Positions 25,061-32,847 of a DNA stretch of 38,297 nt are shown piece by piece (position 1 is the first letter of the stretch; each line of letters opens with the position of its first letter). The notes beneath the pieces were generated by a model that saw only the letters and a program-made list of their open reading frames with translations, had not been told where the DNA came from and made no database searches. Made by a program: the position numbers and the translations under genes. The DNA lies in the NCBI GenBank assembly GCA_018780435.1, contig JADMJS010000487.1, positions 1 through 38,297 of the forward strand, in the 5' to 3' direction. This stretch comes from Myxococcales bacterium. GTDB lineage: Bacteria > Myxococcota_A > UBA9042 > GCA-2863065.

Positions 25061-26070
25061 TTGAAAGTCTTGAGGTACGCTTCGATCGCGTCGAGCATCT
25101 CGATGCCCGCCTTCGGCATCTTGGCGTCCGCCCGGACGGTCGCGCGGACGCCACGGGCGGCGGTCTCGAAGGTCGCACGTTCAGCCGGGGTGAGCTGGTG
25201 GACCTGCACGCCCACTTCGGGGCTCGTGAGCAGCTCGACGAGCTTCTTGTTCAGTGCGCGAACCGCGGTCCGGCCCTTGGGCTGAAGCGCACGACCTTCC
25301 TCCATCAGGATCTTCTGAAGGTCGGCGGGCAGGCCATCGAACCAGGCCTTGTTGAAGACGATGAGCGCCGGCTGATAGATGTGGCTCGAGAGTGTCACGT
25401 ACTTGACCGTCGTGTGCCACGACGCCGCGATCATGAACAGGAGCGCCTGATCGAAGCCGTCCACCGTCTTGTTCTCGAGGGCGGTCAGCGTCTCCGTGGT
25501 CGGCACCGGCGTCGGTGACGCCGAGAATGCCTTCCAAGTCTCAAGGTGGACCTTGCTCTCCTGCGATCGCATCTTCTTGCCCTTCAGGTTCGCGGGCGCC
25601 TTCACGAAGTCGTCGCGCGTGCCGAAGTGGCGGAACCCGTTCTCGGACCAGAAGCCGAGAACGAATCCGTAGCCCCGAAGGATCGGGTCAAGGCGGCTCG
25701 TGACGACGTTGTCGAGCACCGCGTCCGCCTCTCGGAACGACTTGAAGAGGTACGGCAGCTCAATGACGTTGAGCTCGGTCACGATGCTCCCGATGGCCCC
25801 CGTCGACGCGCCGACCGCCTGAAGTTCACCGCGGCGGGTCTTCAGGACCGTGTCGTTCTCGTCCCCCTTGGTGCCACCGGTGTAGACCTTGACGGAGATT
25901 CGGCCGCCGGTCTTGGCTTCGACGTTCTTCTTGTATTCACGCAGGAGTCGATCCCACGGGGTCTTCTCGGGAGCGACCGTCGCGATCTTCATCACGATCG
26001 GGGCCTGCGCCATCACGGCGCCGCTCAGCAGAAGTACAGAAGCGAAGAGAGGGGCGAGGAACTTCGACAT
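25057..26070 (-). CDS. dctP: TRAP transporter substrate-binding protein (DctP/TatP-like)
   Basis: A 337-aa periplasmic protein. The ATG at 26070 is chosen over one at 26118 because it gives a proper signal peptide (cleavage near AVMA-Q, residue 21) and GGAG six bases upstream. The DctP fold shows KIATVAPEKTPWD, GGTKGDEND, the ligand-loop region TELNVIELPYLFKS and GKKMRSQES, where the Arg normally pairs with a substrate carboxylate, and later ENKTVDGFDQA. Because a TatT gene precedes it, it is best seen as the binding protein of a TPAT-type transporter as described in Treponema, where the ligand is thought to be hydrophobic. Ligand here unknown. Confidence 0.92.
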   Translation of the reverse strand: MSKFLAPLFASVLLLSGAVMAQAPIVMKIATVAPEKTPWDRLLREYKKNVEAKTGGRISVKVYTGGTKGDENDTVLKTRRGELQAVGASTGAIGSIVTELNVIELPYLFKSFREADAVLDNVVTSRLDPILRGYGFVLGFWSENGFRHFGTRDDFVKAPANLKGKKMRSQESKVHLETWKAFSASPTPVPTTETLTALENKTVDGFDQALLFMIAASWHTTVKYVTLSSHIYQPALIVFNKAWFDGLPADLQKILMEEGRALQPKGRTAVRALNKKLVELLTSPEVGVQVHQLTPAERATFETAARGVRATVRADAKMPKAGIEMLDAIEAYLKTFK

Positions 26071-26114
26071 GGAGGGCTCCGTGGTGGGGCGCGAGGATTC
26101 GTCAGTCGTCGAGA

Positions 26115-27074
26115 TCAATCTTCCCAGTAACTCTCGTCGAACTTCTCCTTGAGCATCTTGGCCTTCTGCTTCTCGAGGAGGTTCTCGGCTTCGATCTCAG
26201 GGAGTGCGTTCGCGGCGGCGGCCTCTACGGCCTTGAGCTGCTCGTCGAAGACCTTCTTGCCCTCGGCCTTCTCCTTCCACTTCGTCGCCCACATCTCCGC
26301 GAAGAGGACGCGAGTGGCGAGGTAATTGGGGGAGTTCTTGATGGAGCGCTCGAAGCGCTTGCGGCTCTCCTCGAGGTCGCCGCTCGGGAACGGGACCTTC
26401 GTGTAGTAGCCGCCAAAGTAGCGATCCGCCGCGTGGTAGAAGAACTCGGGGTCGAGCTTCTCGATGCGGCTCATCATCTGGAAGATCTTCTCCTTGTTGT
26501 TCAGCACCGTCACGATGCTGGTCGCGAGGCCGTACTTGCCGAGGGCCACCGCGTACCAGTAGACGGCGGGCACGTCGGACTTCTTCAGCTTCGCGATCGA
26601 GTCCTCGAGCGGCTCTTTGTTGCAGGCGGCCGACTGGTAGTCCTCGTTTTGCAGGCGAATCGCCTTCTCCGAGGTCAGGAACGACTCTTCGAGGAGGGCG
26701 ACCATCTCGGCGTCTTTGCTCTCCTCCAGGTCGTCGTTGCCGTCAGCCTCGGCACGCTGCATCTCCAGCCGCGTGTAGCCGTCGGCGAGAAGATAGAGGC
26801 CGCGACCGAGGTGGACGTAGTTCTCGGACTTCCGGGGATCGATGGCGATGGCCTCCTTCCAGTGCCCGATGGCTTCGCGGAGCTTGACCACATCCGTGCG
26901 TCCGGCCCACGCGGCTTGCGCGGCGGCTTCGGCGGCGGCGAGGTCACCTTGTTTCGCCGCGGGAAACTGGCCTTCGGCACACATGCCGGCCGTGTGAGTG
27001 CTGCCGCAGCCGGCGTTGATGCCCGCATTCGTCAAGATGGCGGCCATCGCGAGGCCCATGAGCTTGTTACGCAT
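26115..27074 (-). CDS. tatT: TatT: TPR lipoprotein of a TRAP (TPAT) transporter
   Basis: A 319-aa lipoprotein. The ATG at 27074 follows AGGGAG by ~9 bases and gives a short signal ending NAGC (Cys23, slightly unusual lipobox). The remainder is all helical with TPR-like pairs (AIGHWKEAIAIDPRKSENYV, VPAVYWYAVALGKYGLAT, FFYHAADRYFGGYY), the pattern of the TAtT family. In Treponema pallidum TatT forms a trimer with a pore and binds the partner substrate-binding protein. The gene lies 44 bp before dctP on the same strand, as in other TPAT operons. Its start is fused as TGATG to the stop of a candidate leader ORF, so its translation may depend on that ORF. Confidence 0.9.
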   Translation of the reverse strand: MRNKLMGLAMAAILTNAGINAGCGSTHTAGMCAEGQFPAAKQGDLAAAEAAAQAAWAGRTDVVKLREAIGHWKEAIAIDPRKSENYVHLGRGLYLLADGYTRLEMQRAEADGNDDLEESKDAEMVALLEESFLTSEKAIRLQNEDYQSAACNKEPLEDSIAKLKKSDVPAVYWYAVALGKYGLATSIVTVLNNKEKIFQMMSRIEKLDPEFFYHAADRYFGGYYTKVPFPSGDLEESRKRFERSIKNSPNYLATRVLFAEMWATKWKEKAEGKKVFDEQLKAVEAAAANALPEIEAENLLEKQKAKMLKEKFDESYWED

Positions 27075-27229
27075 CAGCGTGGTCTCCCTGATTCGGTCCA
27101 TTGCGAAGCTGAAGGACTTGGATTGGTCGCACGCATGTAGCCCGCGGCGTCAGGTCCGTCAAGACCCGGAGGTGACGGCTTCGGCGGGACCATCGACATC
27201 GAGACTAGGCCATACATCAGAGCATACAT
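27074..27229 (-). CDS. Candidate 51-aa leader ORF coupled to tatT
   Basis: Reading the minus strand from ATG 27229 gives 51 codons and a TGA whose last base is the first base of the tatT ATG (TGATG). A near-perfect Shine-Dalgarno, AAGGAGG, lies 4 bases before the ATG. The peptide begins MYALMYGLVSMSMVPPK, is rich in Met at the start and Pro/Ser later, and has no membrane helix or known domain. It is too short to judge by codon use alone. It may be a leader peptide that controls tatT by coupled translation, or the Shine-Dalgarno may be a chance match. Strong initiation signals plus the stop-start overlap make it worth recording. Confidence 0.5.
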   Translation of the reverse strand: MYALMYGLVSMSMVPPKPSPPGLDGPDAAGYMRATNPSPSASQWTESGRPR

Positions 27230-27233
27230 TACA

Positions 27234-27240
27234 CCTCCTT
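27234..27240 (-). promoter_or_regulatory. Strong Shine-Dalgarno of the tatT leader ORF
   Basis: AAGGAGG followed by TGTA and ATG on the minus strand, close to an ideal anti-16S match and spacing. Most genes in this window have weaker sites, so it stands out. It decides the start of the 51-codon ORF at 27229. Confidence 0.5.
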
Positions 27241-27244
27241 CGTA

Positions 27245-27280
27245 GTCCTGAAATGCAACGGCGGTGTCCCAAATCAGGAC
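27245..27280. promoter_or_regulatory. 7-bp inverted repeat upstream of the tatT operon
   Basis: GTCCTGA (27245-27251) and TCAGGAC (27274-27280) are perfect inverse copies separated by 22 bp. On the minus strand the dyad lies just before the Shine-Dalgarno of the leader ORF. On the plus strand its centre is about 100 bp before the start point expected from the sigma54-like element at 27335. It could be a regulator-binding site serving one or both directions, or an RNA hairpin in the tatT leader. Confidence 0.35.
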
Positions 27281-27318
27281 AGGGAGTGAGACAGTCGTTC
27301 ACCGACAACGCCGTGTTG

Positions 27319-27885
27319 ATGGACAGCCTCGACCTGGCACGCCCCCTGCTCTTGGAGGTGGGCATGTTCACACCACTCATCTTTGACGCGATCTCTTCTC
27401 CGACCTGTGTCTCCCGGCTCCTCGGAGTCGTCGCCTTTGCCGGTCCCGGCGAAGCGTGGACCTTGACGCTCGATCGCGAGGGCTTCCCCCTGCGACTCGA
27501 CCCGGGCCTACGGACTCGTGCGCCCAGGCGGCGAGATCACCTGGTCTTGCTGGTCCACGTCGTCCACTCGATCGCCGCCGCGCCCACGTCGGCTTTGCGG
27601 GCGCGGCAGGGCGTCGTTCAGGGTGGCAGTGCGGGTGCCGCCGCCAGCCGAGTCGCGAGGCGACCACGAACGCAGCCGCAGTCGGTCACGTCGAGCGGAA
27701 CGTGCGTCGATCGGAACGACTCGCGAGCACGCTTCGAGGCGAGCCCAAGCGTTCACTGCCTCGACGAGATCGTCCTGGCTCCCGACGGGACGTGGTCACG
27801 GCGCTACGAGAGCCCGCTGGGGCGTTGGGCGCCGGCGCCGTTCTGGCGAGTGGCGTCGGCCCGAGAGCGCACAGAGGCGCCCTGA
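27319..27885 (+). pseudogene. Coding-like stretch, possible decayed or hypothetical gene
   Basis: The frame from ATG 27319 would give 188 aa. The first ~65 codons look genuine: third positions are about 80% G/C and the text is protein-like (MFTPLIFDAISSPT, AFAGPGEAWTLTLDREG). After about 27510 this frame becomes Arg-rich and irregular, while a neighbouring frame reads YGLVRPGGEITW, and near the end the first frame looks better again (CLDEIVLAPDGTWSRRY). This suggests a gene disrupted by frameshifts, or a non-coding region with chance frames. The sigma54-like element lies inside the putative coding start. No family recognised. Confidence 0.3.
27335..27350 (+). promoter_or_regulatory. Sigma54-like -24/-12 element
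   Basis: TGGCACG-CCCC-CTGCT matches the consensus TGGCACG-N4-TTGCW at all but one position, with GG (27336-27337) and GC (27348-27349) separated by exactly 10 bp. Transcription would begin near 27361 toward the PEGA-domain gene, 650 bp away. The site is GC-rich in a GC-rich genome, so chance is possible. Confidence 0.35.
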
Positions 27886-28014
27886 ATCGACTTGAATGGG
27901 CGAGGGCGACGTGCCGAGCCGGGCCCCAAGGTCCAGAACCCGAAAACTTGCATGACACGGGAGACTTTCGGATTAGCATGGCGGCCCCAAGACCGGCCCC
28001 GGGCAGGACGACAC

Positions 28015-29562
28015 ATGGCGATGACACAGCGGATCTCTCAAGCCAACGCAGCGACTTCGAGACTCACGGGCATTCGGACCGCGTTGACGCTGCTCGTCGC
28101 GACGGCGTCGCTCCTCCCCGTCGCAGGCCATGCGCAGCAGACGGCTGACCTCGAGCCCAGCGTCGTGTTCTTCGACCTCTACTTCCGCGATGCCGCCGGA
28201 GCCAAGACCCCGGAGTACGTGACCGCCGTCCAGGACGACATCCGCCGCCACAAAACCTACTCGGTCCTCGCGCGGACGGACGCAGGCGATCGCTTGAAGA
28301 CGCAGATGATCACGCCGGCCAAGCGGGTGAACGCCGAGCGCCTGAAGAGCATCGAGAAGATGGTGCAGGAGGGTGACAAGCTCGCCTATACGAACCCGAA
28401 ACAGGCGATCGAAGTCCTCCGCCAAGCGAAGGAAGAGCTGAAGGAGCTGGTCGAGCACGTCTCGCTCGACGAGAAGATTCGCCGCGACTACTTCACCACG
28501 CAGATGCTCCTGGTCACGAGCCACATGGAGAACGAGAACGAGCCGAAGGCTCGCGAGATCATGGTCGAGATCGTTCGGGTCTTTGAGGACGAGAACCCAG
28601 TCACGACCAAGGACTACCACCCCCGCGTCGTCGAGCTCTACAAGGAGGTCTTCCGCAGCCTCCAGGCCGAGCGCACCGCGTCGCTCACGGTGACGACCAA
28701 CCCGCCGGGCTGCGACGTCTTCATCAACGGCCGCCCGCTCCGCCAGAAGACGCCGTTCACCTTCGAGGGGCTCTACCCTGGGCCGCTGCGCATCAACGTC
28801 CGTAAGGGCGACCTGCAGTCCATGGTGCGAAAGGTCGAGGTTCCGGCCAACGGCTCGGGCAAGATCGACATCGACCTCGAGTACGAGTCCGCCCTCTCGT
28901 TTGCAGGAGAGGCCTTCGGTCTGACCTTCACGGACGAAGCCTCACTGAAGGCGAACGTCCTCAACTACACGGAGAAGCTGGGGAAGTTCCTCGAAGTCGA
29001 CTACATCATGCTCGTGGGTGTCGTGAACCGGAACGGCTCACCCGTGCTGGCAGGCTACCAGGTCGACGTGAAGGCGCGCACGGTCGTTCGTCAGCAGGAC
29101 TTCGCCGTAAAAGCGAACGTCGTCTCGACGCGGCGCGTCGAAGAGATGTCCGCGTTCCTCGCGGGTAAGGATCTCTCGCTCTCGTCCGGTGGTGTCATCT
29201 ACAAGCCCTGGTACAAGAACTGGATCGGCTGGACGCTCGCTGGCTCGGCCGTGGCGCTCGGCTCGGTGGCCGCAGTGCTCGGTACGCAATACTTCGACGC
29301 GAGGGACAACGCGACCGACCCGAGCTACGGCTCCGAGGCCGACCGCAACAGCGAGGCCGAACGCGCTCGCGACCTGGAGCTGCAGACCGGCATCCTGGCC
29401 GGTATCGGGGGCGCCGCGCTCGTCGGCAGCATCCTGGTGTTCACTCTCGTGCAATTCGAAGACGAAGAGGCCATGAGCTTCGGTCCGTCCGATCCCCGGT
29501 TCATCGCCTTCCCCTGGGCGACAGGCGACGGTGGCGGCCTCTCCGCCACCCTGACATTCTGA
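28015..29562 (+). CDS. PEGA-domain exported membrane protein
   Basis: A 515-aa protein. The ATG at 28015, just after AGGACG, is preferred to upstream starts because it begins a signal sequence (hydrophobic TALTLLVATASLLPVAG, cleavage near AGHA-Q, residue 40). Residues ~95-220 are charged and helical. A PEGA domain follows at ~223-285 (SLTVTTNPPGCDVFINGRPL, then a short beta region), a module usually found outside the membrane in surface or cell-wall contexts. Two hydrophobic helices near the C-terminus (WTLAGSAVALGSVAAVLGT and ILAGIGGAALVGSILVFTLV) anchor it. Such tandem PEGA/helix proteins are frequent in myxobacteria and their function is not known. YhbY is encoded 8 bp downstream. Confidence 0.75.
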   Translation: MAMTQRISQANAATSRLTGIRTALTLLVATASLLPVAGHAQQTADLEPSVVFFDLYFRDAAGAKTPEYVTAVQDDIRRHKTYSVLARTDAGDRLKTQMITPAKRVNAERLKSIEKMVQEGDKLAYTNPKQAIEVLRQAKEELKELVEHVSLDEKIRRDYFTTQMLLVTSHMENENEPKAREIMVEIVRVFEDENPVTTKDYHPRVVELYKEVFRSLQAERTASLTVTTNPPGCDVFINGRPLRQKTPFTFEGLYPGPLRINVRKGDLQSMVRKVEVPANGSGKIDIDLEYESALSFAGEAFGLTFTDEASLKANVLNYTEKLGKFLEVDYIMLVGVVNRNGSPVLAGYQVDVKARTVVRQQDFAVKANVVSTRRVEEMSAFLAGKDLSLSSGGVIYKPWYKNWIGWTLAGSAVALGSVAAVLGTQYFDARDNATDPSYGSEADRNSEAERARDLELQTGILAGIGGAALVGSILVFTLVQFEDEEAMSFGPSDPRFIAFPWATGDGGGLSATLTF

Positions 29563-29570
29563 GGCCCTCC

Positions 29571-30041
29571 ATGGCGAAATCCGCAGCATCCGCAAAGAAG
29601 TACACCCGCACCCGGAAGGCGTCGGTCGGCAGCAATACGCTGACCCGCACTCAAGCGCCCAAGGCCGAGCCAAAGGCGCGGACGGCGAAGAAGAAGAAGG
29701 AGGGCGCGCCAGAGGTCTCCGACAAGGAGAAGAAGGCGATGCGTGCCGAGGCGCACAACCTGAAGCCCGTCGTCATCATCGGCAAGGACAACGTCACCCC
29801 CGGCGTGATTCAAGCCGTGGATGCAGCGCTCGAGCAGCACGAGCTCATCAAGGTGAAGCTGCTCCAGTCGACCTCTGTTGACAAGAGTGAGGCGGCGGCG
29901 GTCCTCTGTGTGGAGACGGGCGCGACGCTCATCCAGCGCATTGGAGGCGTCGCCCTTCTGTACCGGCGTCGCGAGGGCGACGAGGGAGACCACCCTCGTG
30001 GGTCCAAGGCGAGCAGTGAGTTTGAGGACGAGGAGGATTAG
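29571..30041 (+). CDS. yhbY: YhbY/CRM-domain RNA-binding protein (ribosome assembly)
   Basis: A 156-aa cytoplasmic protein. The CRM (KH-like) domain occupies ~52-136 with the family landmarks HNLKPVVIIGK, ALEQHELIKVKLL and IGGVALLYRR. YhbY binds pre-50S ribosomal particles in E. coli and is usually ~97 aa. Here there are two extensions: ~50 Lys/Ala/Thr-rich residues at the N-terminus, likely disordered and RNA-binding, and an acidic tail ending EFEDEED. The GxxG loop reads GKDN, so its second Gly is missing. It starts 8 bp after the PEGA-domain gene and is followed 5 bp later by a 51-aa membrane protein gene. Confidence 0.87.
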   Translation: MAKSAASAKKYTRTRKASVGSNTLTRTQAPKAEPKARTAKKKKEGAPEVSDKEKKAMRAEAHNLKPVVIIGKDNVTPGVIQAVDAALEQHELIKVKLLQSTSVDKSEAAAVLCVETGATLIQRIGGVALLYRRREGDEGDHPRGSKASSEFEDEED

Positions 30042-30046
30042 TAGCC

Positions 30047-30202
30047 ATGTCGAAGCAGGCTCCAGTGAAGAAGATCGCCCACCAGATCGGCCAGAAGCAC
30101 AGTAAGCAGGGCGGGCTCGACCCGACCACCCGGCGCTTTCTGCAGATCTTCGGGATCATGTTCGGCGTCGCGCTGATCGCGTACTTCATCGCGACGCGCT
30201 GA
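30047..30202 (+). CDS. 51-aa single-helix membrane protein
   Basis: ATG 30047, five bases after the yhbY stop with AGGAGG about 10 bases upstream (inside the end of yhbY), opens 51 codons ending at TGA 30202. The N-terminal half is basic (SKQAPVKKIAHQIGQKHSKQ), and the C-terminal half is one hydrophobic helix (FLQIFGIMFGVALIAYFIAT) ending in Arg. This predicts a small inner-membrane protein with its N-terminus in the cytoplasm. The close coupling to yhbY and good ribosome-binding site support a real gene. Function unknown. Confidence 0.7.
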   Translation: MSKQAPVKKIAHQIGQKHSKQGGLDPTTRRFLQIFGIMFGVALIAYFIATR

Positions 30203-30300
30203 GCACCGCCAGGTCGATTCAGCAACGCCACCCTCGCCCGACGCCCGTGTTCGGCCCAGATTCACCATCAAGTTGGTCGAACCGCGACCCCTGAGGCCCC

Positions 30301-31632
30301 ATGTTCCTGAACATCCTGCGCCGGGCCTTTGTGGTCTCGTGGATCCTGCTTCGCTACGGGTTCCCTTGGATCTTCCTTAAGAGCCAGCGGCCGGCGCTCA
30401 TGCGGCGCGGCTTCGAGCGGCTCGGCCCAACGTATTTGAAGTTCGGGCAGATCATCGCGTCGAGCCCCGGGCTCTTCCCGAAGCCCTACGTCGACGAGTT
30501 CCAGAAGTGCCTCGACCGAGTGCCGCCTTTCCCATTCGCGCAGGTCAAAGAGACCATCGAGGGCGAGCTCGGCAAGCCGATGGCGCAGGTCTATTTGCTC
30601 GTCGAAGAGACTCCGATCGCCGCTGCGTCTATCGCACAAGTCCACGCGGCGAAGCTCGTCGATGGCACGGACGTCGTGGTGAAGGTACAGCGCCCCCACA
30701 TCAAGGATCGGGTGCAAGCCGACCTCTGGTTCATGCGAAAATTGGCCTGGATGGCCGAGAAGATGTTCGTCACGGCGCGGCTCGCGAACGCGACGGGTGT
30801 CGTCGACGACTTCTCGAAGACCATCGCCGAAGAGCTCGATTTCCGGACCGAAGGCCGGAACATGGACGAGTTCAATGCGATCATGAAGAAGCACGGCACG
30901 GACCACGAGATCGTGGCACCGAAGGTCTTCTGGGACTACACCGCGCCGAAGCTCCTCACCATGGAGCGCTTCTACGGGTTCAAAGCGGACGACGTCGCCA
31001 AGTTCAATGCGCTCGGCATCGACGCCGAGAAGTGGCTGCGCATCGGCATGCGCGGCTGGAACATGACCATGATGCTGCACGGGTTCTTCCATGGCGACGT
31101 TCACGCCGGGAACCTGATGTTCCTCCCCGAGCGGAAGCAGATCGGCTTCATCGACTTCGGGATCGTGGGCCGCTTCGACAAGGACCAGCGTATGCAGGTT
31201 CTGCGTTACGTGCTGTCGTTCAACACCCAAGACTTCGAGGAGCTCTCTCGGGTGATGGTGGAGATGGGCGCGGTCGACAAGCACATCGACGTCGTGGCGC
31301 TCGCGGGCGACTTGAAGCAGGTCTATTCGCCGCTTCTGTCGCGCGCCCTGTCGGAGATCGAGTACGGCCGAGTTCTGCCCGACATCATCGCCAACTCTCG
31401 CAAACACGGCATCATGATGCCGCGCGAGTTCATCCTGATCCTGAAACAGCTCCTCTACTTCGACCGCTACGCCAAGCTCGCTGCGCCTCAGCTCAACGTC
31501 TTCAACGACCTGTACCTCATCGACTTCCTCTTCTCGCCGGCCGCGGCGGAATCGGGGATCGACATGGGCGCGGTCGGGCGGCTCATCATGAGCATCCAGC
31601 AGGCCTCCATGGCTCGGAGTTCGGCGAGCTGA
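30301..31632 (+). CDS. UbiB/ABC1/AarF-family atypical kinase
   Basis: A 443-aa protein of the ABC1/UbiB family. Visible motifs: KFGQ (47-50) of the family-specific KxGQ helix, the Ala-rich loop AAAS (107-110) replacing the normal glycine loop, the nucleotide-binding lysine in VVVKVQRP (Lys128), HGDVHAGN (264-271) and the metal-binding DFG (285-287). Family members act as ATPases that help ubiquinone or other isoprenoid-lipid biosynthesis at the membrane. Here the C-terminal membrane helices of E. coli UbiB (546 aa) are not evident. GAGG lies just before the ATG. A ~100-bp gap separates it from the small membrane protein gene, so it may have its own promoter. Confidence 0.9.
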   Translation: MFLNILRRAFVVSWILLRYGFPWIFLKSQRPALMRRGFERLGPTYLKFGQIIASSPGLFPKPYVDEFQKCLDRVPPFPFAQVKETIEGELGKPMAQVYLLVEETPIAAASIAQVHAAKLVDGTDVVVKVQRPHIKDRVQADLWFMRKLAWMAEKMFVTARLANATGVVDDFSKTIAEELDFRTEGRNMDEFNAIMKKHGTDHEIVAPKVFWDYTAPKLLTMERFYGFKADDVAKFNALGIDAEKWLRIGMRGWNMTMMLHGFFHGDVHAGNLMFLPERKQIGFIDFGIVGRFDKDQRMQVLRYVLSFNTQDFEELSRVMVEMGAVDKHIDVVALAGDLKQVYSPLLSRALSEIEYGRVLPDIIANSRKHGIMMPREFILILKQLLYFDRYAKLAAPQLNVFNDLYLIDFLFSPAAAESGIDMGAVGRLIMSIQQASMARSSAS

Positions 31633-31644
31633 CAGTCTAATCGC

Positions 31645-32382
31645 TCACCGGACGATACGGACCACACTCCCGACCGGCAGGCTGGCTTCGAAGTCGGCCA
31701 GGGTCGCGTCGACGGACGCGACGTCGTCGCCATCGACAGTCAGGCGAGTCTGGTGGTCGGCTTGGTCGAAGACCGGATAGGAGCCGATCTCGGTCTCGGG
31801 GTGCCTCGAGACCACCGCGTCGATGAGGTAGGTGATGTCGGGTTCGGCCGCGGTGCAGTAGAGCGTCGCGGCCACGACCGGCTTCTCCGCGATGAGCGCC
31901 GCGATCCCGGCGACCTTCTTCTCGAAGAGGCCGGGCACCCCCGGTAGCACCCACACGTTCTTCACGCGCATGGTCGGAAAGCGAAGGCCCTCGAACTGAA
32001 CGAGCTCCGTGCCCACCGGCACGCGAGCGAGCCGCCGCAGGGCCTCCCGACGCGGCCCTTCGGGCACGTTGACGAGCCAAGACGTGAGCGCTGGGTGCTC
32101 GTGGAGTTCGAGCCCCAGGCCCCGCGCGACACCGGCGAGAGTCAGGTCATCGTGGGTCGGTCCGATGCCGCCAGAGGTGAAGACGTGGGTGTACGCGGCC
32201 GACGCGTCTGCGACGGCAGTGGCGATGGCATCGAGCGTGTCCTCGATGACGACGATACGCTGGAGCCTTACGCCGTGCCGTCGGAGCGCGTCGATGAGCA
32301 CCGGCGTGTTGAGGTCGCGGACTTTGCCGGTCAAAACCTCGTTGCCGATGATGACGGCGGCCGCGGTCGCCCGGGAGGTCAC
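31645..32382 (-). CDS. CinA-like molybdopterin-binding (MoCF) domain protein
   Basis: A 245-aa cytoplasmic protein consisting of the MoCF-biosynthesis/CinA N-terminal domain: the family start AAAVIIGNEVLTGKVRD, the motif FTSGGIGPTHDDLT (68-81) and the later WVLPGVPGLFEKK. Full CinA proteins (~400 aa) add a C-terminal NMN deamidase domain, which is absent, so this is the short form common in many bacteria. Reported roles of the family include nucleotide-pyrophosphate hydrolysis and NAD salvage, and the short form is less clear. Its start overlaps the stop of the upstream zinc-ribbon gene by 4 bp. It converges on the UbiB-type gene with a 12-bp gap. Confidence 0.9.
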   Translation of the reverse strand: MTSRATAAAVIIGNEVLTGKVRDLNTPVLIDALRRHGVRLQRIVVIEDTLDAIATAVADASAAYTHVFTSGGIGPTHDDLTLAGVARGLGLELHEHPALTSWLVNVPEGPRREALRRLARVPVGTELVQFEGLRFPTMRVKNVWVLPGVPGLFEKKVAGIAALIAEKPVVAATLYCTAAEPDITYLIDAVVSRHPETEIGSYPVFDQADHQTRLTVDGDDVASVDATLADFEASLPVGSVVRIVR

Positions 32383-32786
32383 GTCCGCACCAGCGGGTGA
32401 ATCTCGGTGTAGTGCCCAGTCATCTCGAGCGCCATGGCGTCTTTACCGAAGGTGAGCCGCCACTCGCCGCTCCGAAGGACGCCGAAGGCGGCCATGCCGG
32501 TGCGCTTCAGAAACTTCCACGACTGGCCGTTCGACCACTTCTGGAGGTCTTGGAAGTCCTTGAAACGTTTGCGTTCCATGAAGCCGCACGCGGGGCAGAA
32601 GTCGATAGCCGAACTCTCGCGTGTGTAGTAGTTGGCGCCGCAGCCGACACAGCCCATGTCCATGAGGTCGTCGATGACCTCGCCGGTCGGGCCGGCGTAT
32701 TTGCCTCCCCCGCTGTACTCAAGGTCGAAGGCGCTCTCGCGGGTGATGCAGACCAGCTCGAGTCCTCGTAGCGCATGCATGCTCAT
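32379..32786 (-). CDS. Zinc-ribbon protein of unknown function (135 aa)
   Basis: The ATG at 32786 is preferred over an ATG 35 codons upstream, because the upstream part overlaps the neighbouring gene and is Arg/Ser noise; GGAG lies ~12 bases upstream. A zinc ribbon is formed by Cys46/Cys49 (GCVGCG) and Cys64/Cys67 (FCPACG). The C-terminal half has alternating aromatic and basic residues (KWSNGQSWKFLKRTG) and ends with a small beta-like region. No signal peptide. A nucleic-acid-binding or structural zinc role is likely, without further clue. It overlaps the CinA-like gene by 4 bp, implying co-translation. Confidence 0.72.
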   Translation of the reverse strand: MSMHALRGLELVCITRESAFDLEYSGGGKYAGPTGEVIDDLMDMGCVGCGANYYTRESSAIDFCPACGFMERKRFKDFQDLQKWSNGQSWKFLKRTGMAAFGVLRSGEWRLTFGKDAMALEMTGHYTEIHPLVRT

Positions 32787-32847
32787 CGCGTCTCTTCTCC
32801 TGGGCCACGCGGCCGTGACGTCGCTCGACAGTTGGGCGCGCAGGCTC

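Larger units (their letters stand above)
27230..28014. other. Gene-poor region between the TRAP operon and the PEGA-domain gene
   Basis: This 785-bp stretch separates divergent genes. It holds the tatT-side dyad and Shine-Dalgarno, a sigma54-like element, and a coding-like but ambiguous stretch (27319-27885). The last 130 bp before 28015 are probably the promoter region of the PEGA-domain gene; a weak pair TTGCAT / GATTAG with 17-bp spacing can be seen there, 3 of 6 matches each. AGGACG lies just before the ATG at 28015. Confidence 0.45.

Noticed and set aside
27456..28148. Plus-strand 230-codon frame in the gene-poor region
   Set aside because: Arg/Ala-rich text, overlaps the real PEGA-domain gene in another frame and has no initiation signal.
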